Positions 38,879 through 51,975 of a DNA stretch of 64,000 bases are shown here, piece by piece. The translations under genes and the position numbers were made by a program. The notes under the pieces were generated by a model, which worked only from the letters and a program-made list of their open reading frames with translations, did no database searches and was not told the origin of the DNA. Each line of letters begins with the position of its first letter. The first letter of the stretch is position 1. Source of the DNA: Myrica gale. Its lineage: Eukaryota; Streptophyta; Magnoliopsida; Fagales; Myricaceae. The stretch spans positions 24,870,874 to 24,934,873 of the forward strand of contig OZ005607.1 of NCBI GenBank assembly GCA_963930655.1, given 5' to 3'.

Positions 38879-40984
38879 TCCGAGTTTTTTCAAATGCAGA
38901 ATCGAGACAAATCAACACACCAAAAGCATATCAACAGTACTGCTGAAGCCTTGATCTAAAGAAAGTCCTTCTAAATCCGTGACCCTTATAACAAGACAGT
39001 TGCCGCCAGACCTACCAATTTGACTCCCTCCCTCACGCCATATTAATACTCCTCTTGAAGGAACGTTGACATGATTGGGTCACTTGCGAGACAGATAAGC
39101 AAGAAAGCTCAACAATATCAGTAGCCTACTTTCGTTTGTAGTTTCTGTGGCCCTATCAGAAATGCCCAAAACAAGTAACCATGGCAAACTCACAACGTGA
39201 CACCCATTGCAGCTGCACAGCACATGCCAAGCTCACAAGAAACAGATTGGACATTAGTGCGTCTAAGTAGTTGTTGGGAGATCCAAAGCCTTTGAAAAGT
39301 CTTACAATTTCAAATCTTAGTTCCGGTTCGAGTCTTCAGGTTTGTTGTTGTGCTCTCAATTCGAACTCAATTGGTTCAAATCTGTCTGAGTTCGGTGCAC
39401 AAAGATGATGTGCAACGGATTGGGGATTTCTCTCATTACCCAAAAGAATCATACGGACCTGAGTGTTTGAAAAAGTTCATGACCTGGTCTATGCGATACA
39501 AAGAATATATTTGGGCTTCGAGAAACGTATCCAGCCATTCCACGTGGAAACTAGGAGCCAATGGCTTGAGTTGGACAAAACCCATGCGTATGAAAATGAA
39601 TGACAAATTGACTTTAAGAGACAAATGGATATTGGATTAGAAGGTAAAGCCAAATCATTATCAATATAGAATCTGTGTTTCAAGCAATGCGAAAATGTGG
39701 TGCATATTGCACCACCTTGTCAACATTTGTAGCTATTGCAAAGTTGGCTAGGACCATGGTGGGTCACGGGCTCGCCAGGCCATGCCAGGTTTGGACAACG
39801 CCCGAGCCAGAGCCATGGCCCAAGCTTGGCCAGCTCATGGTCATCTTTGGCAGCTGAAGCCTGTCCTCCCACGTATTCTTCCTTAATATATCATGATGTT
39901 TTGGTAGAATCAAAATATTCAGTTTTTACTTACCAAACATTATCGTTTCTTATTATTCAAACATAACAACAGTGTTGGCCTAAATAATTTAAAGGAAAAC
40001 CTGAATATAATCAAATGTGTTAAGGTTCAAATCTTGTCAAAAAAGACATGCTTTTTTTCCTCGACCATCTCTTTTTTTTTCTAAGCCGACCGTCTCAGTT
40101 CTAGTGCACTCAAATGGCTCCTTTTTGAACTTTTTTGACCAATAATCTGTTTTTCTTTCTTTATTTTTTCGTTTTTTTCTTAATCCACGAGGAATAAGAG
40201 TTTTCGCACATCTAGAAAGGAAAATTTCTATGCCCAGAATGGGGGATATAGAAATCTCAGCCTTAGCATTTGGAATTTAGGACGCCATCCTTGACAGTAG
40301 CTCACATTAGCTTGGAATTGTATACACCATATCTCAAACTATAAAAGACTAATTCTTGCACAAGTTTGACAAAACTCCGGCAAAAAAAGCAAAAACTTGC
40401 TTCTATGTATTGCTTCCAGGAAGTTGAAGACTGTCTGGTTGAAACTTGAGACGCGAGGGAAGTTGCAGAGAAAGCATTTGAGTGTCAGAAATGGAACCAC
40501 GGCCACTCGCAACACTTTAAAACGATAAACCGTGCGAGGAGGATATTCAGGTCTCTGTGTCTCTTACAGCTTGTAGGAACAGGCTGAACAGCGTTTGGTA
40601 GCAAATATACAAGAAGACCATAATTGCACAGCTTATGCAGCGACTAACTCCGAAACTTATGCAGTCCCTTCAGAATAAAAGCACACTATTTTGGTCAAAG
40701 ATCAAGCGTGATAATGGACGCTCTTGATAATCATGCACATAAAGTTTTGAAAGTGAAAAGCTATGTGAATTCGCTCTAGAAACTATCCACCTAACATGGC
40801 GTTATAAAAAGGCATATCAAAATTATTGTCCTTAAACTCAATGCTACTAAATCGTTGTCCCTACAGAACATCTTTGTGTGGGGTGAATTTCTCTTATAAA
40901 AGATGTGTTAGTTGTTAGCATTCGTGTTATTCTCCAAAACTCAAACTTACAAAGTATAAAGAAATACACTTTTCACCTATTAAC
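38879..40984. other. Intergenic, no gene recognised
   Basis: Unique, moderately AT-rich sequence. The longest open frame (39350-39640) has no recognisable domain. A GC-richer patch near 39750-39860 repeats CCA and GCC-type motifs. Confidence 0.4.
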
Positions 40985-41480
40985 TCTAAATGTCCGATGC
41001 ATTGTATTTTAAATTATCATATTTGACATATTCGACTCTTCAACTATAAATATTAGACACTTTGTACTTTCTATCCGTTTGAATGGAAATTAAGTTTTGT
41101 ACACCTAAAAAATGACGAATATGCAGTGTTTATCTACCAAAATTTTGGCAACTAACTTAATAAAATAATTACGAAACAATCTATCTCTCTATCAAATCAT
41201 CCATTTCCATTATAATATATAAAAAAATCATTCAAATTATTTATCTCTTCACTTTTTCACCAATTATCATACCTCAGACTTTTAACCACTCGAAAATTTT
41301 AACATACAAACACTTTTGACACCAATACTCTCCATCGGATTTGTTCAAGGGCATTGTTGTCATTTCAGTCTATTTGACGGCAAAATTTTGACGAATAGTG
41401 TAAAGTATATAAAATTGATAATTGAAGGATGCAATGTATTAAAGTCGGTAATTTAGAGTGTAATGTGTCAAATTTTTTGT
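40985..41480. mobile_element. Fold-back MITE (family B-like), diverged
   Basis: Left part GATGCATTGTATTTTAAATT with ACACTTTGTACTTT; right part reads AGTGTAAAGTATATAAAATT, GGATGCAATGTATTAAAGTC and GTGTAATGTGTCAAA, complementary in layout to the left arm and similar to the copies at 140 and 16326. Confidence 0.45.
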
Positions 41481-42020
41481 AGTTGTAGTAAATGATAACA
41501 TAACTCAGTCCATTTCCATGTATACATTATGAGTTTCACTAGTGGGTACGAGTAAATCATGGTGTTTGCAAATTAAAATTTTAGAATGTTGTAAAAATTG
41601 AGGTGAAATAGAGTTTTATTATATTTTGATAGAAATTAGTGAAAAAGTAAAATTTTATTGGAGATAGTGAAAAATAGAAAGAGAGATATGACTTGAGTGA
41701 ATTTTTTATGTTTATTATAATAAAAAGAGATTATTTGATAAGAAGAGATTATCTTTGAGTTATTTTACTTGACCAAAATTTTGGAATGAACAAAATTTTT
41801 GGAAAAAAGTATTGGTTTGCATAACATGCCCTAAATTAGTGACAATACTAATTTAAATTCTCAGAAATTTTGTTTTTAAAAAAGAATTTAGCTAAAGAGG
41901 TCAAGATATAAGTCTAATACAAAGACTTATATCCGAGGATGCATTCTTTGGAAAATACAAACAAAAATTGAGGGACATTTATTGTACAGTTATTTTATTA
42001 AAAATGTAAGCTTATATAAG

Positions 42021-42260
42021 GGGCTGTTCGGTTTCATTGTATTCTCAGGATTTTTTGAATCCTGAGAATACACAAACCGAACATGTTTTTTAACATCACC
42101 TAAAATAACTACCGCAAGCATACTAATAAAGTTAACATAACCTAAAAATTTCAAAAAACAACAAATTTTCAAAAACCGCAAGCATACTAATAAAGTTAAC
42201 ATAACCTAAAAATTTCAAAAAACAACAAATTTTCAAAAAATTAACCAACCGAACATCCTT
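42021..42260. mobile_element. MITE with internal hairpin and perfect 64-bp tandem duplication
   Basis: The left end GGGCTGTTCGGTT and the right end read inward, GGATGTTCGGTT, are similar. Next to the left end GTATTCTCAGGATT pairs with AATCCTGAGAATAC, with GTTCGGTTT and AAACCGAAC just outside. Two units starting ACCGCAAGCATACTAATAAA (42111 and 42175) repeat without a visible mismatch. Non-coding; no convincing target duplication. Confidence 0.55.
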
Positions 42261-42533
42261 TGGTGAAGGATAAATAGTGGAGAAAAGGGCGGGAAATACA
42301 AGAAAAAATAATTATTAAATATGATTTCAGTTTTAATTGAGAAACAGAATTAAAAACTTAAGGCGCAATATCCCAATGACGGCGTGTTAACGGTAAGGAA
42401 AGCGTTCTCGTAATAAAAGAGTTCTTTTCGGGAAATTAAAGACCCACAGGCTACAATGGAAGCATTTTGTACTGTAACGTAACCCCTCCCTCTTTCTTCG
42501 CGACAGAGACAGAACAGAGAGAGAGAGAGTGAA
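42261..42533 (+). promoter_or_regulatory. SEC62 promoter and leader
   Basis: The spacer between a MITE and the SEC62 ATG. A GA-rich leader (ACAGAACAGAGAGAGAGAG) runs straight to the start codon. No clear TATA box is seen. Confidence 0.4.
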
Positions 42534-45500
42534 ATGAAGAAATCTGGAGGCGCAGAGAAGAAGAGGGTGCGAAGATCTTCTGGAGCCACCCAAAACGGCG
42601 GCAGAGATCCCAACTCCGATACTCCTCCTAGGGTTGGTTCTCTCTCTCTCTCTCTCTCTCTGTGATCCCAACTGGGCGATTGAAATCGGACAATTTCAAT
42701 GCTTTTTTCTCTGGCTTAGGTGGTAAATTTAAATGTAAATGTTCAACGAGATTTGTTCCTTCGAATTCATTATAAGTTCCTGCGTATACGTATCCGCGTG
42801 TGTTATTGCGTCCATAAACACTGATTCATATGCACATGCACATTTGTAGGAGCGTTTGTTTATGTTAGGGTATAGGATTGTAGATTGGTGAACGTAAAAA
42901 TGTGCTTTGTGAGGTTTTGACATCCGTAAATCCATAGTTGGTTTGCTGTAAAGGCGGGATCCGAATAGGAATTGAGAAGGTTTTGAGTTTGAGAATCATG
43001 CACTTCCCAAATCGAGCATAATATAGTCATCAGTCCTGCAGATTTTAATGTTTATTGTAATGGCTGTTAGTAGTTTCTGAATAGAGGATACTTGCCACAT
43101 GTATTATTCTAATTGACTGAGGGTGAAATTGCTTAGGGTGCGCTGCACCTTATCACTCTATTACCACACCTATTGCCTGAATTAGTTTTCGATAGTACAT
43201 TTTTAGTACTCAAATATGTTGTTCCAATCTTTTTTGTCTTGTAGGCTTGACACTGATCTTTATCTGGTGAGATTTTTGCACTTTTGGCTGGAAGATGTGC
43301 TTTGCTGACCAAATTTTATTTATCCTTAAAGATTTATAAATTTCACATGTGTTTTGGTCAATTTTTTTTCCTGTTTGATTCTCATTCTTATAGTATGAAT
43401 ATTACTTCTTTTGGTTCAGAGACAAGCTGCTAAGAAGGATGTCTTCCAGTTGTTTGCTGAGAAAGTGAGAGACAATAAGGATTTGGTGTCTAGGTGGGCT
43501 GTTTTACAGGAGACACGTGTGGAGTACTTTAAAGGGAAAGATTTTTTTAGCTTCTTGAGAATGCATCCGGAGGTCAAAGATATTCTAGAATCAGATAGGA
43601 ACCTAGAGACTGATGACATTGCTAATACTCTGTTACGGAAGAATCTATTAGTGCGTTGTGATCGCGTGGTGAAAACTGTTCGTCCTGGAAAGAAAAAGTT
43701 GTCTACTTGGCCCGCCCATTTAGAGATTTTCCCGGTATTTTCATGTATAAGACTTATTTTACTTGCAATCCATTGCTTTACATTTTAGATGTATCAGCTG
43801 CATTGTTTTCTTTTTGCTGCATGCTTTATGGCTAGCCCTTGTATCTACTATGGATATTTTCTTTCTTGTAGTATTTTTGCACCCTCTAAATGAGATTTTT
43901 AGTTTGCGTGAAGGGGAAGTTTGGTGGACGTTTTCATGTGCAGATTTTTTATATTTGGGTGCAGCATCTGGAGTAGTTTTTAATGCATTGCTGTTGAATG
44001 ATATATTGAGGAGCATCTCATCATGAGAGTTGTCTGTTTTTCTTTATCTAGGAAGTTAGGGGCATTTTTCTAATTGTTTCTGTAAGCTCATTTGAACACA
44101 TCATTTATTTTGCAGGAGCAAGTATTTTCTGAGAATGATGCCTTTTTCGCATGGACTTTTGTGAAACGGCGGCCCCTTTGGCAGACTCTTCTGTCATTTT
44201 GCTGGCCTGTGTTGACCCTTGCAATTTGCTTGTTTCCTGTGTACCCCCATCAGTGCAAGCTTCTAATACTCTACTCGTGTGCAGGAGTCTTGCTACTTAT
44301 TCTATCGCTGCTTTTAGGTAAGTTCTGATGAGCTTATTTTGTTTATTCTTCTCCTTGTATCTCTGGTTGTTCTTAGAGCCTTGTTACAGAATAATAGTCC
44401 CAAGTGAGCCATTAGCAATTTGTTGCACCAAATTTTATCCATGACGCCTGCTTTTGGGTAATTATGCACATCTGTCATGTTTAGGCAACCAACAAGCACC
44501 TTTTTTTCTTCTTCTTCTTCTTCTTCTTATTTTTTTTTTCTTGTTTAGGGTTCATGCAATTCTTGTCTCAGCTTTGCTTTCTGAATGTTATGTCACCTGT
44601 AATATAAAGTAAAGAACAGCTTGAGAACATCATTATATCCTTGTATATTCCTTAGTAATTGGGTAATTATAAACCTGTCTGTAAAAATTAGAGGTGACTT
44701 CTATTGGAACCTTTCTTATGTTCAACTTCTGGTTTGTTCGTTATTGCCATGTTCAACAGAAACTAACCTTAGTAAACTTTATGACTTGAATGGGAACCAC
44801 TTAATGTCAAGTAGCAGCACTGAGAGAATGTTTCTTTCAGTATTGTGAGGATTGATAGTCTATCCCATGACCAATAATATGGGGAGTGAAACTAGGCTTT
44901 TTGTATCTGGTCCAGAGTGCTTGGGACCAGGGATGGCAATGTGCCGGTGTAAGGGATGGTATGTTTTCCTAGTTTGTTTATACTTTGCTGAAGGAGATCC
45001 ATATTGTGAGGGGACATTTTGTCATCGGTTTGGCATTAGGTGATTGTTTGTTCTTTCTGAGATGTTTTGGATTGTGATTGGGATTACTTGATAATGTTAA
45101 TTGTGAAGGTCCAATATGTATCATCATCTTTTTGTGCAGAAGTGGTTCAACCCAGTACTCTTCTATCTAGATCTGTGGATATCTTTGATTCTGTCCCGCA
45201 ACCTTCTGGTCCTTCTGTTGTTTTTTTTTTCTTTTCTTTTGAGGACATTGGGATCATGTTTGTATCATCATCCTTGGGAATAATCGATGAATTTTCCTAT
45301 TGTCTACCTGCAATCAGTGCAGTCACCTGGTTACTGGTTTTTAAGAGTTGAATAACATAAGCATTTTACCTTACTTTAGTTGTAATAGCCTCTTGCAATT
45401 GTGCCTATTTTACCAGGATTCGCAAACTTGTTATTGAATAGGTGTTACGTCATGGGACCACCATTTCTGCATTAGGTGTCTTGAAATCCACAGAAGCGTT

Positions 45501-46407
45501 TTCCAAGTGTTTTGAATGAGCCCCAGATTAGAGGAGGATTGCAGCCTCTTTTTACGAGTCAACTACAAGCGTTGTGTTTTGATACTTACATCCTCCCATT
45601 TCCTCAACACTAGGGTTGTTTTGAAGAGCTGGAATTTCTTAAATTTACTTTTCCTGTCTTCTTAATCCGGTAGGACATAATGTTCATTCTAGAGCCTGAG
45701 ATTATAGTCTTTTCCTGTTTTATTAGCTCTTTCTACTGGGATTTCATTGAGAGTTGTTTCTTTTTGTTTTTTTGCTAAACCATTGAGAGTTGTTTCTAAT
45801 TTGCAGTTAGAGGTGCTATATTTGGTGCTCTATACATCTTTCTTGGAAAACGTGTCTGGTTTTTCCCTAATATCCTTGCTGAGGAAGCAACTTTGCGAGA
45901 GTTATTCCGTTTCTGGCCCAGGAAGGACGAGGAGGAGCGACCCAAATGGACGGCGAGGGTCTTCTATGCAATAGTATCTGTACTGGTCATATTACTGCTG
46001 AGGCACCATGCCCCTGATGAGGCAGCTAGAGCAAGGTTAGTTGGGAATATGAAACCTAGTGTCTGTATGAGGAAAACTAATACCCTGCCTTGCTTCTTTG
46101 CATGGGCCTGATCTCTCAATTCAACCAATCTTTCAGGTATCAAAAGCGGGTATCTAACATTATTGACGATGTTCTCGAGTGGTCTCCAAGACTGGCCCTC
46201 TCTGGAATGATGGAGAAGCAGCAAACTGTCGTCAATGGCACGGAACCAAATTCCAGTTTCCCAGATGCCAGCAGAAAAGGTCCAGAGGAAACAGCAGCTC
46301 CATCCGATAGGGTAGGTGAGGAAACCGTCGTCTCTGAGCATTATGCTCCCGAAGTTAATGAAAACCTAGAGGATGCTGATCAACATAAACAGGATGATCA
46401 CGTATGA
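42534..46407 (+). CDS. SEC62: ER protein translocation factor SEC62
   Basis: A membrane partner of the SEC61 channel that assists post-translational import into the endoplasmic reticulum; also known as an ER-phagy receptor in other eukaryotes. Five exons join in phase: 42534-42632, 43420-43734, 44116-44317, 45807-46035 and 46137-46407, giving 371 residues. The N-terminus is basic (KKSGGAEKKRVRRSS). The conserved cytosolic domain follows (DVFQLFAEKVRDNKDL, YFKGKDFFSFLRMHPEV, NTLLRKNLLVRCDRV). Next come the family motif FAWTFVKRRPLWQTLLSFCW and two membrane segments (about 162-181 and 186-206). A third hydrophobic stretch, VFYAIVSVLVILLL (257-270), follows the ARVFY motif. The acidic tail ends DADQHKQDDHV. 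An AATAAA signal lies 107 bp past the stop. The start is the first ATG after the GA-rich leader. No lesion seen. Confidence 0.94.
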
Positions 46408-46540
46408 TACAGAATTTGCAGTGCTTAGTTAACTATAGATCACATTGCCTTCTGTTCCCTTTTGCCTTTTTGTTTTATGATTTTGAGTGTAAACCTTTGT
46501 ACCAAACAAACACAATAAAGTAAGTTTGTTTCAAGTCTAA
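46408..46540 (+). other. SEC62 3' UTR with poly-A signal
   Basis: AATAAA at 46514-46519, preceded by T-rich sequence, fits a plant polyadenylation signal. Confidence 0.5.
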
Positions 46541-46977
46541 GCTTTTTGATGGTATTATAGATATTCGTCACTCCCTTGTGCTTTAGTGGCGTATACCAAT
46601 ATGTTGTAACGAGTTCGTTTCATACTTTGGCAGACAAATTGCCTTAACGTTACTGTATTTATCTGCGTGTAATATTGCCTCCTTCACATTTACAAGTAAG
46701 GTTGGACTCCTTTAGTCCTTTTCAAGATCTGGCATATGAACGGGTGCTGAGTTAATATATATTGGAAGATTCAAATTTACAACTTTGTCTAAATCAAATC
46801 TACAACGGTTCACTTCTCTAACAAGGCCCCAGCCAGTGATTATTCCTTGTGCTTTGTCGTATCAGCAAACTCCTCAGCGCAGCATAAGGGGCACTGCTGA
46901 GAAAACAAAAACAAAATATTGTCAGCTAAAAATAATAACTAGTAATGAAATACTTACCTCATAGTTTTTAATTTGTT

Positions 46978-47130
46978 GCCGGAATTGGTAGAAATATGTA
47001 CACAACATATAGATCTCGTAACATTAAATTCAGTCAGAATTAATTACCGGGTTATTGTCCGAATTGAGAGAAAGATATATACAACATATAGATACTACAA
47101 CATTCAATACCGTTCGAATTAATTACTCGA
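46978..47130. repeat. Two degenerate direct repeats of about 75 bp
   Basis: ACACAACATATAGATCTCGT with GAATTAATTACCGG is echoed by TACAACATATAGATACTACA with GAATTAATTACTCG. Unassigned, possibly MITE-derived. Confidence 0.5.
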
Positions 47131-49850
47131 TAGTATGAACCCCACTGTGAGACCCATAGGATCTCTATCTGTCACGACATCCATATTCCATTTGAAAAAT
47201 CACACTGGAGAAACAAATGAATCACTTTAGACTGACATGCCACCAAAATTTCTTGCGCTCATGGAAGGGCGTCAATTTGCCCATCCCATCAGAGTATGTT
47301 ACGTCTCTCAGGATTCATTTCATAGAGGTAATTTTCTCTCAGAGGCTTATACTGAGAAATGTATGTTGTTGGAGTGGAGAAAAAAATCATTCGCTCATGA
47401 AAAGCAAAGTTTAGAAGCCCAAATGCTACTTCTCTTTTTGGTACTTTTCTTCCCTCTCCTCGCAGTTTGATATTGGAAGGCGGAAGCAAAGAAAGTCCCG
47501 AGAAAGGCCTCGACTTTCACTTCCAACAGTCTCACCCAAATCAAGTAATTCCTGACTGCTTAGAAAAAGAAAAAAAAAAGTAATTCCTGACTCAGGAAGA
47601 ATTTTTAGAAATATATTCTGGAAACGGAAAAAAAAACTTATCATAAAAAAATAATCTACCACAGTGAGGACTTTCAAGTATCATCAGCATAGAAAGCTAT
47701 AGGCCGTTTAGCTTGAACTTTGCATTAAGATTCCTAGAAACTTTTTGCTAGATCTTGAACAAATGGATTGCCAAAGAAAAATTTGGGACCAACAGCTTTG
47801 ACACTTAGTTTAGCAAGAAAATTGATTAACGCAAGCCTTAAATTAAAAGACTGTCTAAGTTTTGACTTTTCTGACTTTCTCTCTCTCTATGCAGAGAGAG
47901 TGAGTAGAGATTTTTAACAAATCAGTCTCTAAGCTACAACTCTAAACATGTTGATCAATGAAGTTAATTTTTCGGACATATAAATCTTTTCGTCCACCAA
48001 ACGTTAGCTCACTAACTGAGACGAGATTTGAAATACACTATCTGACCCTGATCACATGTTGGTTTTCCGTTAGTCAATTAACGTTTAATAAACGAGAAGA
48101 CCTCTACGTCTAAAAAATAGATCATATAGATGGACATATTCAAAATTGTACCTTAATGATTGATTAATTAAAAGTTAATACCAACAGTAATTAATTAAGT
48201 TCTTTTATTATTTGAATTGTCCCAAAGATCAATAGCACAATTTTTTTAAATTATTTTCGCTGAATTGTCAAAATATAATGTTATTCTAAGCTGATTTGCT
48301 ATCCTCACCTCCAGGGGATTCCAATTTTTGTTTGGCAAAACGTGCGAGGGAATGTCGAAACTTGTAATTGATCATCTTCTTTTTATTCCTTCAAGCCTCA
48401 AGGCTTCATTGGATCCATTGTGTGAATATAATGAATTATTTTAAAAGAGCTTTTAGGCTAAAATGCTAATAAAATATTACAAACACGTGCGCCAACTTCT
48501 ATATTCAAATATTCTTATAATTTTATACTCATACATCATAAACCATCTACTTAAAACTTGTGAGCTTTTAAATATGTAAAATACGCAATCTTTAAATCAC
48601 ATATTTCTACCCAACTATATAATTAATTAATCATTCAGTAAAGTAATTAAATCGATTTTATTAATAACACGAAACATCACGATTATAAGTGATCATATAT
48701 AAATTATGCAGCGTGGCCATATATTATTATCTACCCAATAATTATTTAATGTCACATATATAATTAGCGAATCTATCCTCCAAGTTGAAACTTTGAGTGG
48801 GTAAATTAGCACATCTTAGCATTTATTATTTATCATTTTTATTATATATCTACCCAGTACCCACAGCTATGGTCTTATGGATATAGCTGTTGACTGATTT
48901 ATAAAACATTAAAAGAAAATTATTGCAATTATATTACACATTAAATTTTAATCAGATTAATACTTCGTGAAGCCCACTTCTTTCTTTAATTATCTATATT
49001 ACCCATGAGTATGTATAACTATATAAGCAGATATATTTGAATTAATTTTTGTATTTTATTTTCGCTTATTAGATTTTGAGCACATAAGAGATTTAATTAA
49101 TTAGACAAAAATCATATTCAGAGTTATAACTTGAAGATTTAATCAGTGGATCTGACTTGGTGTTCTTAATAGATAATTTGTGGTTATCCTAACAACAGAA
49201 AATAATTCATCAGCAATGACGCTATTGCATGCATATATATTATTGTAGGCATTTAATATTCCAGCAATATATCATTCCTATACGGAGACCATAACATAAA
49301 GAAAATATGTTATTTAAATACAATTTACCTTATCTCCAATTTTCTATTAAAATATAAAGGATGCATATTTGTCATATATCTAACTAATTAATAAAGTTAT
49401 AAGTGCTACTAATCTTTTGGGGTCATTCTCAGAATTTTTGACCTGATAATTGTCTAGTTTATGTGAGACCGGAGACTGCACATGTCTTAAAATTAATCGA
49501 GGTGCGCGTAATCCGAACACTGAGTTACCAAAAAAAATTATGTAATATACTTCATATTTCTTAGCAACTTATTCCTGAGTTTATGTAGGTGATGACTAAT
49601 GATTTATCTGATAAAAATAAAAATTAAAAAGGTCAAAAATAAAAAGGAAAAAGACCTTTCAAGTTTCAACGCCCGTCTCACTTCCTGGACATTTCTCCAA
49701 AAAGACCACTAATATGAATTGTCACCATTTTCTCGTTTCTCACCCGCAGGTAAGAGAGTTGTTTCTTTTAAATTGTAAAATAATTAATTTTTTATTTGTT
49801 TTTTGGTCGGAAATCCTCTTAATTTTCTCCCGAGACGAATATATAAAGAC
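47131..49850. other. AT-rich intergenic region, nothing recognised
   Basis: No protein-like frame, RNA gene or clear transposon end seen. A short TCTC run lies near 47880. Confidence 0.5.
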
Positions 49851-49854
49851 AGTT

Positions 49855-50290
49855 CGACACGTGGCTTATCCTGCTGTCATTTCCCTACTGCAGTGGTCCC
49901 CACCCTAGAGCCACGCGTTTGCCGGGCTTTGCCAGTCAAGTGTGTGTCACGTGGGCTTGAAATTTATTTTTATTTTCTTTCTCCAAAGCCTCTGCTAACC
50001 TCACCCGTGTGGGTCTCTATTCCTTCCGCGCCCTCACTCTTCCACCGGGAACCTGCTTCCCACCGTTTTCCCCAATCCCAAGCCAGTCGCCCACCCACCT
50101 CCAGTCAAGAACCGCCGAACCACCTAAAAAGCGGACGAGCAAGTACCCGGTCGGTATTCCTCCACGTGTCGAGACGTAAGAAAACACTAACTGACGTGGG
50201 TCCCACATTGGTGACGCGGCCTTAGTGACGCAATCGTGTCCTTTGGTCCGAGAATAAATAGGGAGCCTCTGCTACTACTGTTATAATTTC
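49855..50290 (+). promoter_or_regulatory. NF-YA promoter with ACGTG elements and TATA-like box
   Basis: CACGTG occurs at 49858-49863, 49948-49953 and 50163-50168, with a further TGACGTGG near 50192. These are G-box/ABRE-type cores, targets of bZIP and bHLH factors in plants. AATAAATA at 50253-50260 is placed about 30 bp before a likely start near 50285. This stretch is more GC-rich than its surroundings. Confidence 0.55.
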
Positions 50291-51975
50291 TCACACTGTG
50301 TGCGAACTGCAGAGAAATTAGATTGACCCCTTTTTGGATTCTGTGAGATTATTGAGGACAAAAAATCTAGGGTTTTTCTTCTCTTGCAGAGCGAGTGAGT
50401 TCCCAGATTCTCCCTCAATTACTTGTAGATTGAAATTTTCTTGGTTTTTTCGATACGTAATTGAATTCTTCGATTTCAGGTTTGGTTGCTAGGGTTTCTT
50501 TTTCTTACAATTTGGGGTTCTAAGTGAATTGTTTATATTTTTAACTCGATTCGGTTCTTTTTTTTGGGATTTTCTTATGGTTCTCGAGGAATTTGGAGTG
50601 TAAGTGTGAAATCGAAATCAATAGGCTGTTTGCATGTGGGAATTTGGGTTTTGCTCTGTAGGTGGGAATGGGTTGAATTGAGATGTCGATGTATGATTTT
50701 AGTTCGGGAATCAAGTAGAGTTTGGGTCGCTAATTAAGTATTTGAACTTGATGCTGTGAAAGTAAATTTCGTGTTGCGTTTTCAGATTTTTCCTGTTGCT
50801 CTGTTTCGTTTCTGAGAGTATTTGGTGAAATAATATACGGTGCGATCCTAGTCCTCTTAAGTTATGCTGGTTGTTTGATGAAGTTTAGAAAATACTATAA
50901 AGGTCAAAAGCAATTAGAATAATTGTTTAGGAATCGTCCATCTGGCTGTTGGATAAAAAATACTGGCTTATGTGGAAGGCTCTCTTTTTACTAGCCTGTG
51001 CAGATGTGCTTCTGAAAAATGTCATGGTTGAAAATGAAGACAAAATGCGATTACGGATTCTTATTATATCATGGTTTCGATTATTCCCTCTACCTTCTTT
51101 CTCCACTTGCAGCACTCCTTAAGTCTAAATATGATATAATTTGATTGCCATGGTAAATTCAGTCAACTATTTAGCTGCGAAGTAAAGAGATTTTTAGGAT
51201 TTTTTTTTGTGACAATTGGTGAACAGTTCCCTGTGTTTGATTTTCTTAGGATAGTTGTATTTTGGTATGGTTGTCTGCTTATTCCTTCTTATTATGCATC
51301 TTTTTCCTATGTCTTCAATGTGGGCTAGTTATTAGTCTGCAGATTGCGGGCTTGATTTGGCTGTGGAGAAACATAATAAAGTTTGACGTTCTCGGCCCAA
51401 TTTACATCTCTTCTTTTCTTTTTCTTTTTTCGCCCCCTACCATGCTATAGGTCACACATGAAAGGGAATAGGACCAAAAACCCAGAAAAACTCCCCTTCC
51501 GTAAAAATTTGTGAAGTCTTTACAGCCAAGTGCTAGAGTTCACTTGGCTTCTGTGATGGGAGTTTTCGGTTTCATTTGTTTTTTTTTTTTAAATACTGTT
51601 TGGGTCTTTGAATGCGTTTTGATTAAAAGATATCCTACATGTGCTCAGGAAAGCAGAGAGCATCTAGGAAAAGTTTTTTACACTATTGGCGAAGGAGAGC
51701 GTTTTGTGTTTTGTATTTATAACACTTTATCGTTCTGTTTTTATTATCCGTGTTTTTTCTGTTATCATTTGATGCATGTATGACAAAGTTTTTCAATTAG
51801 TCAAGTGGCCACGGTGCTGTATAAATTAGGATCCTGTTCCCTATATATCTGTTTCTTGTGCTTCTTTAAGTGGAAATTTCCTCTACGAAACTGTTTTTCT
51901 GACTATGGGTTATGTCCTAACTAGAGTTGTACAGGGAATTAAGGGGTGTATACTTTTAGAAGGAAGTTGGAAGGT
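50291..51975 (+). other. NF-YA leader with a long 5' UTR intron
   Basis: A short leader exon (from about 50290) is followed by a GT near 50393-50400 and about 1.5 kb of T-rich intron. It ends at an AG near 51958-51959, 16 bases before the ATG. An AG at 51933-51934 is an alternative. No upstream ATG is seen in the first leader exon. Confidence 0.45.

Noticed and set aside
39350-39640. A 96-residue open frame in the CPK-SEC62 spacer
   Set aside because: No domain, no splice context and no repeat in the window; probably chance.
49803-50225. A 140-residue open frame upstream of NF-YA
   Set aside because: It spans the GC-richer promoter with ACGTG elements and the TATA-like region; no homology is recognised.
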